This document shows positions 7,695-15,353 of a stretch of DNA of 34,922 nucleotides, one piece after another. Each line of letters opens with the position of its first letter. Within the stretch, counting starts at the first letter, position 1. Location: positions 1 to 34,922 of the forward strand of contig NZ_JAHHTD010000011.1 of the NCBI RefSeq assembly GCF_020024835.1. The letters run 5' to 3'. The translations under genes and the position numbers were made by a program. The stretch comes from Campylobacter sp. (GTDB taxonomy: Bacteria; Campylobacterota; Campylobacteria; Campylobacterales; Campylobacteraceae). The notes beneath the pieces were generated by a model. The model worked only from the letters and a program-made list of their open reading frames with translations. It was not told the DNA's origin and did no database searches.

Positions 7695-9060
7695 TTTTTT
7701 GTGTTCTAAAAGCCCAAAAATCTTGGTTGTTGGGGATTTTATGATAGATCATTATGTATGGTGTGATTGTACTAAAATTTCTCCTGAAGCACCGGTGTTG
7801 GTTATGAAAAGTATTCAAGAAGATAAGAGACTTGGTGGTGCTGGAAATGTTTATGCTAATTTGCAAAGCTTAGGTGCAAAAGTGTTTGCTCTAGGTGTAA
7901 TAGGCAATGATGAAAATGGTAAAATTTTACAAGAGAAATTAAATGGTAAATTTTTTATAGAAAAAAATAGAAAAACTCCTTTAAAAACAAGAATTTTATC
8001 TCATTCTCAACAAGTATTAAGAATTGATGATGAAGATGATTTTGATACTACATTAGAAATACAAATAATCCAAGAATTTAAAAATATTGCCAAAAATTTT
8101 GATGCAGTGATTTTAAGTGATTATGCAAAAGGAAATTTAAGTAAAAATATTTGCCAAGAATTAATAAATTATGCAAATATTTTAAATATTCCTATATTAA
8201 TAGATCCAAAGGGTATAGATTTTAGTAAATATAAAAATGCTACCTTGCTTACACCAAATAAAAAAGAAGCTTCAGAAGTATTGAAAATCAATACTTTAGA
8301 TAAAGACAATTTAGAGTTTGCAATAAAAAAACTAAAAGATGATTTAAATTTAGTTTATTCAATTATTACTTTATCAGAAGAAGGTATAGCTTTATTTGAT
8401 AATAAATTAAGAATTATTCCTGCTAAAGCATTAGAAGTTTATGATGTTACAGGAGCTGGAGATAGCGTAATAGCTATGCTTGCTTTTGCACTTGCTTTGA
8501 AGGTGGATATTTTCAAAGCGTGTGAATTTGCTAATAAAGCAGCCGCAGTTGTGGTATCAAAAATAGGTAGTGTTAGCGTGAGTTTTGATGAAATTAAAAA
8601 TTTAGAAAAAGCATCATTTTTTGAGAAAATTAAAACTAAAGAAGAATTAAGTGATTTAATTAAAGATAAAAAAGTTGTATTTAGCAATGGTTGCTTTGAT
8701 ATTTTGCATTTTGGACACATTAAATATCTTGAAAAAGCTAAAAAAATGGGGCAAATTTTAATTGTAGGATTAAATTCAGATCAAAGTGTTAAAAAATTGA
8801 AAGGTCAAGATAGGCCAATTAATTGTGAAAACGAGAGAGCGTGTATGCTTGCAAGTTTATATTTTGTAGATTATGTTGTAATTTTTGATGATGAGACACC
8901 ATATGAGTTAATACGATATTTAAAGCCTGATATTTTAGTTAAGGGGGCTGATTATAAAAATAAAACAATTGTTGGTTCAGATTTAGTAAAAAAAGTTGAA
9001 CTGATAGATTTTGAAGATGGTTTTAGCACTAGTAACATAATAAAAAGGATAAAAAATTAA
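7687..9060 (+). CDS. hldE: Bifunctional heptose-7-phosphate kinase / heptose-1-phosphate adenylyltransferase
   Basis: HldE carries the kinase and adenylyltransferase activities of ADP-heptose synthesis in one chain of 457 residues. The N-terminal PfkB-type kinase domain (about 1-310) shows VVGDFMIDHYVW, GGAGNVYANL and the catalytic signature DVTGAGDSV near residue 257. The C-terminal nucleotidyltransferase domain (about 335-457) shows FSNGCFDILHFGHIKYL, with the HxGH-type motif. The gene overlaps hldD. The next gene, pyk, is convergent, so gmhA, which usually completes this set, is not here. Confidence 0.95.
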   Translation: MLDFLCSKSPKILVVGDFMIDHYVWCDCTKISPEAPVLVMKSIQEDKRLGGAGNVYANLQSLGAKVFALGVIGNDENGKILQEKLNGKFFIEKNRKTPLKTRILSHSQQVLRIDDEDDFDTTLEIQIIQEFKNIAKNFDAVILSDYAKGNLSKNICQELINYANILNIPILIDPKGIDFSKYKNATLLTPNKKEASEVLKINTLDKDNLEFAIKKLKDDLNLVYSIITLSEEGIALFDNKLRIIPAKALEVYDVTGAGDSVIAMLAFALALKVDIFKACEFANKAAAVVVSKIGSVSVSFDEIKNLEKASFFEKIKTKEELSDLIKDKKVVFSNGCFDILHFGHIKYLEKAKKMGQILIVGLNSDQSVKKLKGQDRPINCENERACMLASLYFVDYVVIFDDETPYELIRYLKPDILVKGADYKNKTIVGSDLVKKVELIDFEDGFSTSNIIKRIKN

Positions 9061-9082
9061 TTTTTGAAATTTAGTAGTAATT

Positions 9083-9111
9083 TTAAGTTTAGCTTATTTT
9101 GCTAAACTTAA
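9083..9111. terminator. Hairpin between hldE and pyk, probable bidirectional terminator
   Basis: A perfect 11-bp stem (TTAAGTTTAGC at 9083-9093 with GCTAAACTTAA at 9101-9111) has a 7-base loop that contains the pyk stop codon (9094-9096). It lies between two convergent genes. Neither side has a long U tract (AATAATATT rightward, AATTACT leftward), so it may be a weak or Rho-assisted terminator or a protective 3' hairpin. Confidence 0.6.
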
Positions 9112-10545
9112 ATAATATTCAATTTGCTCTTTTTGTAAAATTCTTATGAGATTTGTGCTTCCTGCAACTCCTATAGGAAATCCAGCTGTGAGTGTATAAA
9201 CTCCATCTTTGTGCATTAATCCTTTTTCTATTCCAAGTTTTACTGAATTACTAATAAGTTCGGTTAAATTTTCATGTTTTTCTATAAGAATTGCTGGTTG
9301 AACTCCCCAAACTATACTTAAAAAATTTAAAGCCTTTTTTGAATGTGTAATAGCAATAATATCCATCTTAGGTCTATATCTTGCAGTTTTGATTGCTGAA
9401 GAACCACTACTTGTGAGTGTAAAAATAGCATCAGCATTAAGATTGGTAGCTAGTTGAGTATTTGATTTAGCGACTATATCAGTTTCGTTAAAGCATTTAA
9501 AATTTTCAAATTTTTCATAAGGATAATTTTTTTCAGTTTCTATAATGGTTTGAGTCATAATATCTACTGCATTTGCAGGATCAATACCTACAGCACTTTC
9601 TTCACTAAGCATAACTGCATCGGTGCCATCTAAAACTGCATTTGCAACATCTGAAATTTCAGCTCTAGTTGCAGTTTTTGATTTAGCTAATGAAAAAAGC
9701 ATTTGAGTTGCAGTGATTACTGGTTTGTTAGCCTCATTAGCTTTTCTTATAATTAGTTTTTGTATATTTGGAACCTTATAATAAGGCACTTCTATACCTA
9801 AATCTCCTCTAGCTACCATTATTCCATCACTTGAGCTTATAATCTCATCAATGTTTTCAACCGCATCAAATTTCTCTATTTTTGCAAATATAGCTATTTT
9901 TGCATTATTTTCATTTAATATTTTTTTGACTTCGTCAATATCGTGTGCATTTTGCACAAAAGATATGGCGATAAAATCTACATCGTTTTTTATCCCCCAA
10001 GCTAAATCATCTTTGTCTTTTTGGGTAATTACATCAATGTTTATTTTAGTATTTGGAAAATTAATACCTTTATTTGAGCTAAGTATGCCATTGTTTTCAA
10101 CTCGTGTTTGTATGAAATTTTCATTTATTTGTGTTACTTTTGTTTTAATAGAACCATCGCATAAATATATGTATTCTCCAACTTTTAACATAGATAGAAT
10201 TTCTGGATGATTAATACATACTTTATAGTGATTTTCACATAAACGCTCTCCTTTAAAATTATATTTATAAAAATCAAGCGTATCATTTGCTTTTAGCTCA
10301 AAGGTTTGTGGAATTTCTAAGGTTCTAATTTTTGGACCACTTATATCTTGTAAAATTCCAACTCTAGCGTTAAGTTCAAGAGCTATTTTTCTGATTGTAT
10401 TTAAATTTTTACTATGATATTGATGTGTCCCATGTGAGAAATTTAAACGGAAAACATTTACTCCATTTATTATCATTTGCCTTATTACAGATTCATCTTC
10501 ACTTGCTGGTCCTATTGTAGCAACTATTTTTGTTTTTTTAAGCAT
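9094..10545 (-). CDS. pyk: Pyruvate kinase
   Basis: Pyruvate kinase makes pyruvate and ATP from phosphoenolpyruvate and ADP in the cytoplasm. The 483-residue protein has KIVATIGPAS at the start, FRLNFSHG, the barrel motifs FIAISFVQNA and IFAKIEKFDAVENIDEI (with the signature Lys-Glu), VARGDLGIE, and TATQMLFSLAKSKTATRAE with DGTDAVMLSEESA. The usual ATQMLESM is altered to ATQMLFSL, within family variation. The ATG has an AAGGAT site 6 bases upstream. It follows mqo by 11 bases, so the pair is co-transcribed and joins malate oxidation to pyruvate formation at the lower end of central metabolism. Confidence 0.97.
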   Translation of the reverse strand: MLKKTKIVATIGPASEDESVIRQMIINGVNVFRLNFSHGTHQYHSKNLNTIRKIALELNARVGILQDISGPKIRTLEIPQTFELKANDTLDFYKYNFKGERLCENHYKVCINHPEILSMLKVGEYIYLCDGSIKTKVTQINENFIQTRVENNGILSSNKGINFPNTKINIDVITQKDKDDLAWGIKNDVDFIAISFVQNAHDIDEVKKILNENNAKIAIFAKIEKFDAVENIDEIISSSDGIMVARGDLGIEVPYYKVPNIQKLIIRKANEANKPVITATQMLFSLAKSKTATRAEISDVANAVLDGTDAVMLSEESAVGIDPANAVDIMTQTIIETEKNYPYEKFENFKCFNETDIVAKSNTQLATNLNADAIFTLTSSGSSAIKTARYRPKMDIIAITHSKKALNFLSIVWGVQPAILIEKHENLTELISNSVKLGIEKGLMHKDGVYTLTAGFPIGVAGSTNLIRILQKEQIEYYLSLAK

Positions 10546-10556
10546 ACCAATCCTTT

Positions 10557-11909
10557 TTATAATAATTCAGTGGAAAACAAATCTTCATTAAAATCTGCAC
10601 CTAAGTATTGACATATTAATTTTGTATCTCTTTGAGCATTACCAAGACAGCTCGTTGCACCAGGACTTGGAGTCATATTAAATATAATGCCAGGGATTTC
10701 TGTGATACTAGCTTCTCCAAGAATTAATTCTCCAGTTTTTTTATCTAATACTTGAGGTCTGACTCCACCAAAATTTTTAGCATAATAAATATCATCAATC
10801 TTTAAACTAGGCACAATTTTTTTTGCATTTTTTATAAAAAGTTTTTTATTTATGTAAGGAATTTCAAATAAATAATTATAAAGAATATAATTTCTAATAG
10901 TAGAATCTTTAAATAAATTTAAGCATATTTTAATGATATTCATATCTAAATTAAGGGTTTTAAAAAATTCAGGTAAAGATTTAAGCCCATGATAACGTTC
11001 AAGCATAGGAATAACTAAAGCTGTCGGTCCAAAACGAGTGTTCATATTTGCTAATAAATCAGGATCACCATGGAGTGCGGCAAAAGGTAATTTTGGATTT
11101 TGAACCATATATACTTTTCCATTTAAAATTTTTCTTTTTGATAAATAAAAACTGCCAGCTACTGGAAAACAAGATTTATCTAGTCCAACTTGCATTTTAT
11201 GTGCTAAAAACAATGAATGAGCTCCAGCATTAACCACTATAGATTTTGCAGTGTATTCTTTAAAATCAGTAGTTTTTACATAAAAAATATCATCTTTTTT
11301 TTCTATAAATGCAACTTCTTGATTGAAAGCAATATGTGTATTTTTACCTTGTTTGCATGCTTGTTCTATAAGATTTTGACTCATTAGACCAAAATCAACT
11401 GTGGTATAAATCGCACCAGCTTCAACGCCCATTGCAACTATTTCATCGGCTCTATCAGCATTAGCATACTCATTTAAGACGACATTTGGCTCGATTTTTT
11501 TAATTTCTTCTTTATTATAGAATTTAATGTATGGATATAAATTTTTTATTTCTTCATATCTATTTTTCATATAATTACACTCTGTATATCCAACTCCAAG
11601 AGCTAATTTTTGATGTGAATACATAAATTTATTTTGAGCATTTTGTAAAATACCATATTTTACTATCATATCTGCAGTTTTTTTAACTTTTATTGCTTTT
11701 TCTAACGTATAATTTGTTTCTATATCGCCACAATGAATTGTTTGAGAATTGCTAGTTCCATGGCTATTTAATGTTGCTGCACTAGAATATTTTTCTAATA
11801 ATGCAATATTTTGTATATTGGTATATCTAGCCAATTCATAAAACGTAGCAGCTCCAGATATACCAGCACCAACCACTATAACATCAAAATGTTTTTGATT
11901 CATCGTCAA
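10557..11909 (-). CDS. mqo: FAD-dependent malate:quinone oxidoreductase (Mqo type)
   Basis: This FAD-dependent oxidoreductase of about 450 residues resembles the Campylobacter protein annotated as malate:quinone oxidoreductase, which feeds electrons from malate to menaquinone at the inner membrane face. The dinucleotide-binding motif VVGAGISGAATFYEL is at residues 11-25. NSHGTSNSQTIHCGDIETNY follows, and a second FAD region near the C-terminus reads GVRPQVLDKKTGEL. The sequence is closer to the DAO/LhgO-like oxidase fold than to the large classical Mqo, so a related 2-hydroxyacid substrate is possible. Start choice is open: TTG at 11909 lies 4 bases after AAGGA, ATG at 11903 lies 10 bases after it. 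It has its own extended -10 box at 11935-11943 and is followed by pyk. Confidence 0.82.
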   Translation of the reverse strand: MTMNQKHFDVIVVGAGISGAATFYELARYTNIQNIALLEKYSSAATLNSHGTSNSQTIHCGDIETNYTLEKAIKVKKTADMIVKYGILQNAQNKFMYSHQKLALGVGYTECNYMKNRYEEIKNLYPYIKFYNKEEIKKIEPNVVLNEYANADRADEIVAMGVEAGAIYTTVDFGLMSQNLIEQACKQGKNTHIAFNQEVAFIEKKDDIFYVKTTDFKEYTAKSIVVNAGAHSLFLAHKMQVGLDKSCFPVAGSFYLSKRKILNGKVYMVQNPKLPFAALHGDPDLLANMNTRFGPTALVIPMLERYHGLKSLPEFFKTLNLDMNIIKICLNLFKDSTIRNYILYNYLFEIPYINKKLFIKNAKKIVPSLKIDDIYYAKNFGGVRPQVLDKKTGELILGEASITEIPGIIFNMTPSPGATSCLGNAQRDTKLICQYLGADFNEDLFSTELL

Positions 11910-11934
11910 TTATTCCTTTGCCTTTTTTAGTTAT

Positions 11935-11943
11935 ATGATAGCA
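11935..11943 (-). promoter_or_regulatory. Probable extended -10 promoter of mqo-pyk
   Basis: The minus strand reads TGCTATCAT, an extended -10 (TG-N-TATCAT, one mismatch to TATAAT), about 30 bases before the mqo start. It lies in the 99-base gap after coaX and would let mqo-pyk be transcribed apart from the genes before it. Confidence 0.5.
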
Positions 11944-11959
11944 AAATATAATTGTTTTG

Positions 11960-11974
11960 AGTTTAAATTAAACT
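11960..11974. repeat. Perfect inverted repeat upstream of mqo
   Basis: AGTTTAA and TTAAACT flank a single A, a 7-1-7 perfect palindrome. It sits just upstream of the proposed mqo -10 box, around position -40, where an activator or repressor could bind. A one-base spacer cannot form a stable RNA hairpin loop, so it is better read as a DNA site, or as chance in AT-rich sequence. Confidence 0.35.
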
Positions 11975-12008
11975 TATAAATTTTTATAATAGATTAGGAT
12001 AGATAAAA

Positions 12009-12632
12009 TTATAATTTATAATTTTCATCAACAACTTTTTTCATACCTCTAAAGATCAACAATTTGTCATAAATAGCATAATCAAAAAAATTAGCTAAGA
12101 ATTGTCCATCTCCACCTGTAAAATATAGTTTCTTATTATATGCACAATCCTTGATTAACAAATAAATACTTTTAAAAGTTCCATAGCTTAGAGCATCTAT
12201 TGTTTTTTGTGGAAAGGCGTCAAAATTTATTTGAGTATTTAATTCGTGTTTTAATTTTGATGAAATATTTGCAAAGGAGCTTTTGTAGCTTTCTATTCCC
12301 GGTAATATAAAACCCCCAAGATGGATAAAATTAGAGACAATATCAACCGTAATTGCTGAACCAGCATCAACTATAACTCCATCTTCTATTGTGTAGCATG
12401 CAGCAATTCTATCTATGCCTAAATTTTTATAAATTGTATCAAAATTGAAATACGGAGCTAAATCAATAAATAAGGGATGATTTTTTAGCTTTTGATTTAA
12501 ATTAGGATTTACATTAATGTAAAATATTTTCTGTGTAGGTTCGTATTTTAGAAATTGGTCTATGCTCATAGAATAAAATTTTTGTTTATCTAAAAAATTT
12601 GCGGTTGTATTGCCAATATCACACAAAAGCAT
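12009..12632 (-). CDS. coaX: Type III pantothenate kinase
   Basis: CoaX phosphorylates pantothenate in the first step of coenzyme A synthesis. The 207-residue protein belongs to the acetate/sugar kinase fold: MLLCDIGNTTANF is the phosphate-1 motif, GIDRIAACY the substrate region near residue 73, and DAGSAITVDIV and GGFILPGI the later nucleotide motifs. It is shorter than the roughly 250 residues of many CoaX proteins, as in other Campylobacterota. AAAAGGAA precedes the ATG by 7 bases. It lies downstream of the BamB-like gene in the same direction. Confidence 0.9.
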   Translation of the reverse strand: MLLCDIGNTTANFLDKQKFYSMSIDQFLKYEPTQKIFYINVNPNLNQKLKNHPLFIDLAPYFNFDTIYKNLGIDRIAACYTIEDGVIVDAGSAITVDIVSNFIHLGGFILPGIESYKSSFANISSKLKHELNTQINFDAFPQKTIDALSYGTFKSIYLLIKDCAYNKKLYFTGGDGQFLANFFDYAIYDKLLIFRGMKKVVDENYKL

Positions 12633-12653
12633 AGTTTTTAATTCCTTTTGATT

Positions 12654-12764
12654 TTAAGTAGCCTTGTTGCCTTGAAATAAGTTATTATTTTTTATAAAAA
12701 AGATATTCTGTTTAATCTTAAAGCTAACCTGATATTTAATTAATATATTGGAATTTTGCTTCAT
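12654..12764 (-). CDS. Possible 36-residue peptide between the BamB-like gene and coaX
   Basis: An ATG at 12764 opens a 36-codon frame (starting MKQNSNILIKYQVSFKI) that ends with TAA at 12654, before the coaX ribosome binding site. It fills most of a 139-base gap inside an otherwise tight operon, and C. jejuni locus numbering, as I remember it, leaves room for a small gene here. Against it, no clear Shine-Dalgarno precedes the ATG (ATGATATTACG) and the composition is Lys/Asn/Ile-rich, as expected from AT-rich noncoding DNA. No family is recognised. Confidence 0.3.
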   Translation of the reverse strand: MKQNSNILIKYQVSFKIKQNIFFIKNNNLFQGNKAT

Positions 12765-12771
12765 CGTAATA

Positions 12772-13767
12772 TCATTTAAGCTGTAAAACTTTATCACTAT
12801 AAAAAAACTTATTTTGTTTCATAAAACTTTTTTTATCAACAGCATCATTGAATTTATATACAACAAAATTATTTAAATTTGAATTGATTTTAATTAAATA
12901 ACCAGTTTTTTCAAAAACATATAGGAAATTGTTATAAAAAGTGCTTTTTGAAAATAATGCAAATTGGAACTTATTTTCATCAATTATTCTAAGATTGAAG
13001 TCTGTTTTGATAATTTTTCCATCTTTTGTAAGAATGAATATTTCTTTGTTACCTATAGTAACTTCTTTTATATCTTCATTAAAATGTAAAGTTCTTTTTG
13101 GAGTAACAACGATGACTTTTTTACCTGTTGCAGCAATCATTCGATCATCTTTTATATCAAGATAGATAACATTATTAAAAAATTCTTCATTACTTACTAC
13201 GATCTCTCGTATAATTTTCAATGTACTTTTATTAACTACAGCAAGTTTTCCATTTAGCATAGGATATATAATAATAGTATTTAAAAATTGTGGGTTTGCA
13301 AAACGACTATCTTGAGCATAGGAATTACCAAGATTTTGAATCATTTTTACACCCAAGTTTTTATTAGCATAAACGAGAGTATTGCTAGCTAAAACTAAAG
13401 CAATATCATCTCCATCTACATTTGCCGCAACAACACTTTCGCTAAATTTATATGAAAATAGTTCATTATTTTTCATATCTAAAATTTTAAAATTTCCATT
13501 ATCATCAGCAGTTAGAATTTCGTTTTGATAAATATTGACTATTTGATAATTTTTGTTAAGTTTAAAGTTGATTACTTCGCCAAAATCATTTATAAAAGCG
13601 TTATTGCTCAATTGAGCTACATTATTGTTAAAATCTATAATTTTACCTTGAATATTTTTAGTTTGTAAAATTGTCGATTCAATTTTAGTTGGTTGATAAT
13701 ATTCTCTTTTAGTGCTACAAGCAACAAAAAATAATAAAGCCATAAAGAAAATGAAAAAATGCTTCAT
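12772..13767 (-). CDS. Lipoprotein with BamB-like beta-propeller repeats
   Basis: The 331-residue product starts with a lipoprotein signal (MKHFFIFFMALLFFVAC, lipid Cys17 followed by Ser). The mature part is a series of short beta-rich units with repeated hydrophobic-Asp/Asn-Gly patterns, such as LTADDNGNFKILDMKNNE, LAVVNKSTLKIIREIV and LTKDGKIIKTDF. These resemble PQQ/WD-type propeller blades as in BamB, the propeller lipoprotein of the outer-membrane beta-barrel assembly machine. It starts immediately after the stop of a YfgM-like gene, and yfgM-bamB are also neighbours in E. coli. The propeller reading is from pattern only; blade count and homology need a structure search. Confidence 0.6.
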   Translation of the reverse strand: MKHFFIFFMALLFFVACSTKREYYQPTKIESTILQTKNIQGKIIDFNNNVAQLSNNAFINDFGEVINFKLNKNYQIVNIYQNEILTADDNGNFKILDMKNNELFSYKFSESVVAANVDGDDIALVLASNTLVYANKNLGVKMIQNLGNSYAQDSRFANPQFLNTIIIYPMLNGKLAVVNKSTLKIIREIVVSNEEFFNNVIYLDIKDDRMIAATGKKVIVVTPKRTLHFNEDIKEVTIGNKEIFILTKDGKIIKTDFNLRIIDENKFQFALFSKSTFYNNFLYVFEKTGYLIKINSNLNNFVVYKFNDAVDKKSFMKQNKFFYSDKVLQLK

Positions 13768-14316
13768 TTATAACCCTTGATAGTGTTTTAAGCTTGTTAC
13801 AAGTTGCCACAATGGAGAACTTAAAGGTATCTTTGCAAATTCTATGTCAGCGTTTTTAAAATCATTATTTTTTAAGAAAGTGTAAGCATCAAGCAAGATA
13901 TTGTAATCTTTTAAAAAATCAGAACTTTGATTATTTTGAGCCAATATAATTTGTTTTAGTAAAGGATCTAAATTTAGTTTTATAGTTTGATTTAAATCAA
14001 GCGGACTTGATGTACTCATTAAAAATATAGTGTATAAATTAGGATTTTTAGTTTTTAATTCTTCTAAATTGTTTGTATTTTTAGGATCTTTTAGTAAAGA
14101 AGTAAAAATTATATTGCTTTCTTGTATGTTCTTTTCTTCATTATAATTTGTAATAAAAATTATTAAAAAATATATACTTATGATAGCTAATAAACCTATA
14201 ATATAATTTTTATATTTCTTTATAAAACGCTCGCTTCTTATAAATTTTTCTATCATCTGTTCTTGGGAATTTAATTTATTTTTTGTGGTTTGTTGTGAGT
14301 TTTCTTTTAAATTCAT
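13768..14316 (-). CDS. YfgM-like inner-membrane protein with C-terminal TPR-like region
   Basis: The 182-residue protein has a charged cytoplasmic N-terminus (1-38), one membrane segment (about 40-60, IIGLLAIISIYFLIIFITNY), and a periplasmic helical part. That part ends with a pattern of helix, Asn/Asp-rich turn, Ala-rich helix (LKNNDFKNADIEFAKI) resembling a TPR unit. This is the architecture of YfgM, an inner-membrane protein linked to the Sec translocon and periplasmic chaperones. It is the first gene of a minus-strand group, with AGGGAT before the ATG and an extended -10 box at 14383-14391. Sequence identity to YfgM is not obvious, so the call rests on architecture and neighbourhood. Confidence 0.5.
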   Translation of the reverse strand: MNLKENSQQTTKNKLNSQEQMIEKFIRSERFIKKYKNYIIGLLAIISIYFLIIFITNYNEEKNIQESNIIFTSLLKDPKNTNNLEELKTKNPNLYTIFLMSTSSPLDLNQTIKLNLDPLLKQIILAQNNQSSDFLKDYNILLDAYTFLKNNDFKNADIEFAKIPLSSPLWQLVTSLKHYQGL

Positions 14317-14382
14317 TTTTTATCCCTAAATATTTTATTAAAGTAACAATTTTTAAACACTTTTTTAGTTTTAACAAAAGTA

Positions 14383-14391
14383 ATTGTAGCA
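14383..14391 (-). promoter_or_regulatory. Probable extended -10 promoter of the YfgM-like/BamB-like/coaX group
   Basis: The minus strand carries TGCTACAAT, a TG-extended -10 with one mismatch, about 67 bases before the first start codon. It lies back to back with the gatC promoter in a 167-base divergent gap. Confidence 0.5.
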
Positions 14392-14421
14392 CATAAAGAT
14401 GAAAAAATAAAATATTTTATG

Positions 14422-14428
14422 TTATAAT
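14422..14428 (+). promoter_or_regulatory. Probable -10 box of the gatC-cvpA-fur operon
   Basis: TTATAAT (TATAAT at 14423-14428) stands about 55 bases before the gatC start. It is the only strong -10 candidate upstream of gatC, cvpA and fur, so it may drive fur as well. I did not find a clear Fur-box-like palindrome around it. Confidence 0.55.
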
Positions 14429-14483
14429 TTTCAGAGTAAGAAATAGGACAATATAAAGCTTACTATTAATTTTAGGGTGTGCG

Positions 14484-14771
14484 ATGCAAGTAAATGATGA
14501 ATTATTAACTAAACTTGAAAAACTTAGTGCTTTAAAAATATCTAAAGAAAAAAGAAAAGAATTAGAACAGCAACTTGAGCAAATAGTTGATTTTGTTCAA
14601 AAATTAGATGAATTGAAGCTTGATGGTATGGAAGTGATTACTAATACAACTTTAGGTGGAACTCCTCTTAGAGAGGATAAAAGTTATAAACATAGTGTAA
14701 TTGAGATTGTCAGCAAATATGCTCCAAAATCCCAAGATGGTTTTTTTATTGTTCCAAAGATTATAGAATAA
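14484..14771 (+). CDS. gatC: Aspartyl/glutamyl-tRNA(Asn/Gln) amidotransferase subunit C
   Basis: GatC stabilises the GatA-GatB amidotransferase that converts Glu-tRNA(Gln) or Asp-tRNA(Asn) to the amidated form. The 95-residue protein shows the family pattern: two N-terminal helices (LLTKLEKLSALKIS, LEQQLEQIVDFVQKLDELKLDG), then LREDK, followed by the extended tail SQDGFFIVPKIIE. Length is typical. gatA and gatB are not in the window, so the subunit gene is separate. It heads the operon that includes fur, with an AGGG ribosome binding site 7 bases before the ATG. Confidence 0.93.
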   Translation: MQVNDELLTKLEKLSALKISKEKRKELEQQLEQIVDFVQKLDELKLDGMEVITNTTLGGTPLREDKSYKHSVIEIVSKYAPKSQDGFFIVPKIIE

Positions 14772-14793
14772 TTTTTAAGTGAGAGTTTTAGTT

Positions 14794-15351
14794 ATGGAAA
14801 ATTTTATGTGGTTTGATATTTTTATAATAGGATTAACCTTGATTTTAGGTTTAAAAGGTTTAGTAAGTGGTCTTTTTAAAGAAATATTTGGTTTGCTTGG
14901 TATAGTTGGCGGTGTTTTAGTTGCTTCAAGATATGCTAAAGAGGTAGCAAATATTATTGATAAAAATTTTTATGAAATTCAAAATGAAAATTTAGCTGTA
15001 TTTGCTGGTTTTTTAATTTTGCTTATTGTAATTTGGGTTGTATGTTTAATCATCGGCAATATTTTGTCAAAGCTATTTAGCTTAAGCGGACTTGGATTTA
15101 TTGATAAAATCGGTGGCTTTTTATTTGGCGGAGCTAAGATATTTTTAATTTTTGCTATATTAGTCGCATGCATTAGTAATATAGAATTTCTAAGAGTAAA
15201 TTTAGATAAATATACTCAAGGTAGTCATACGTTAAAAATACTCAGATCAACTGGTGATTTTATAATGAATACCGATTTTACGCAAAATAACTTAGAAAAG
15301 ATAGGAAGTCAGATTAAAGATTCGAATTTGAGTTTATCGCCGGAGTTTTGA
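14794..15351 (+). CDS. cvpA: CvpA family membrane protein
   Basis: This 185-residue integral membrane protein of the CvpA/colicin V production family has about four hydrophobic segments and the family signature near the first two (FDIFIIGLTLILGLKGLVSG, then FKEIFGLLGIVGGVLVASRY). CvpA in other bacteria affects envelope stress and bile tolerance; the molecular role is unclear. The start chosen is ATG 14794, because the frame can be extended back only to a GTG at 14779 whose extra residues (MRVLV) do not fit the family. Its end touches the fur ribosome binding site. Confidence 0.85.
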   Translation: MENFMWFDIFIIGLTLILGLKGLVSGLFKEIFGLLGIVGGVLVASRYAKEVANIIDKNFYEIQNENLAVFAGFLILLIVIWVVCLIIGNILSKLFSLSGLGFIDKIGGFLFGGAKIFLIFAILVACISNIEFLRVNLDKYTQGSHTLKILRSTGDFIMNTDFTQNNLEKIGSQIKDSNLSLSPEF

Positions 15352-15353
15352 TA

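Noticed and set aside
9851..10210. 119-codon plus-strand frame within pyk
   Set aside because: It is antisense to the conserved barrel of pyruvate kinase and has no independent support.
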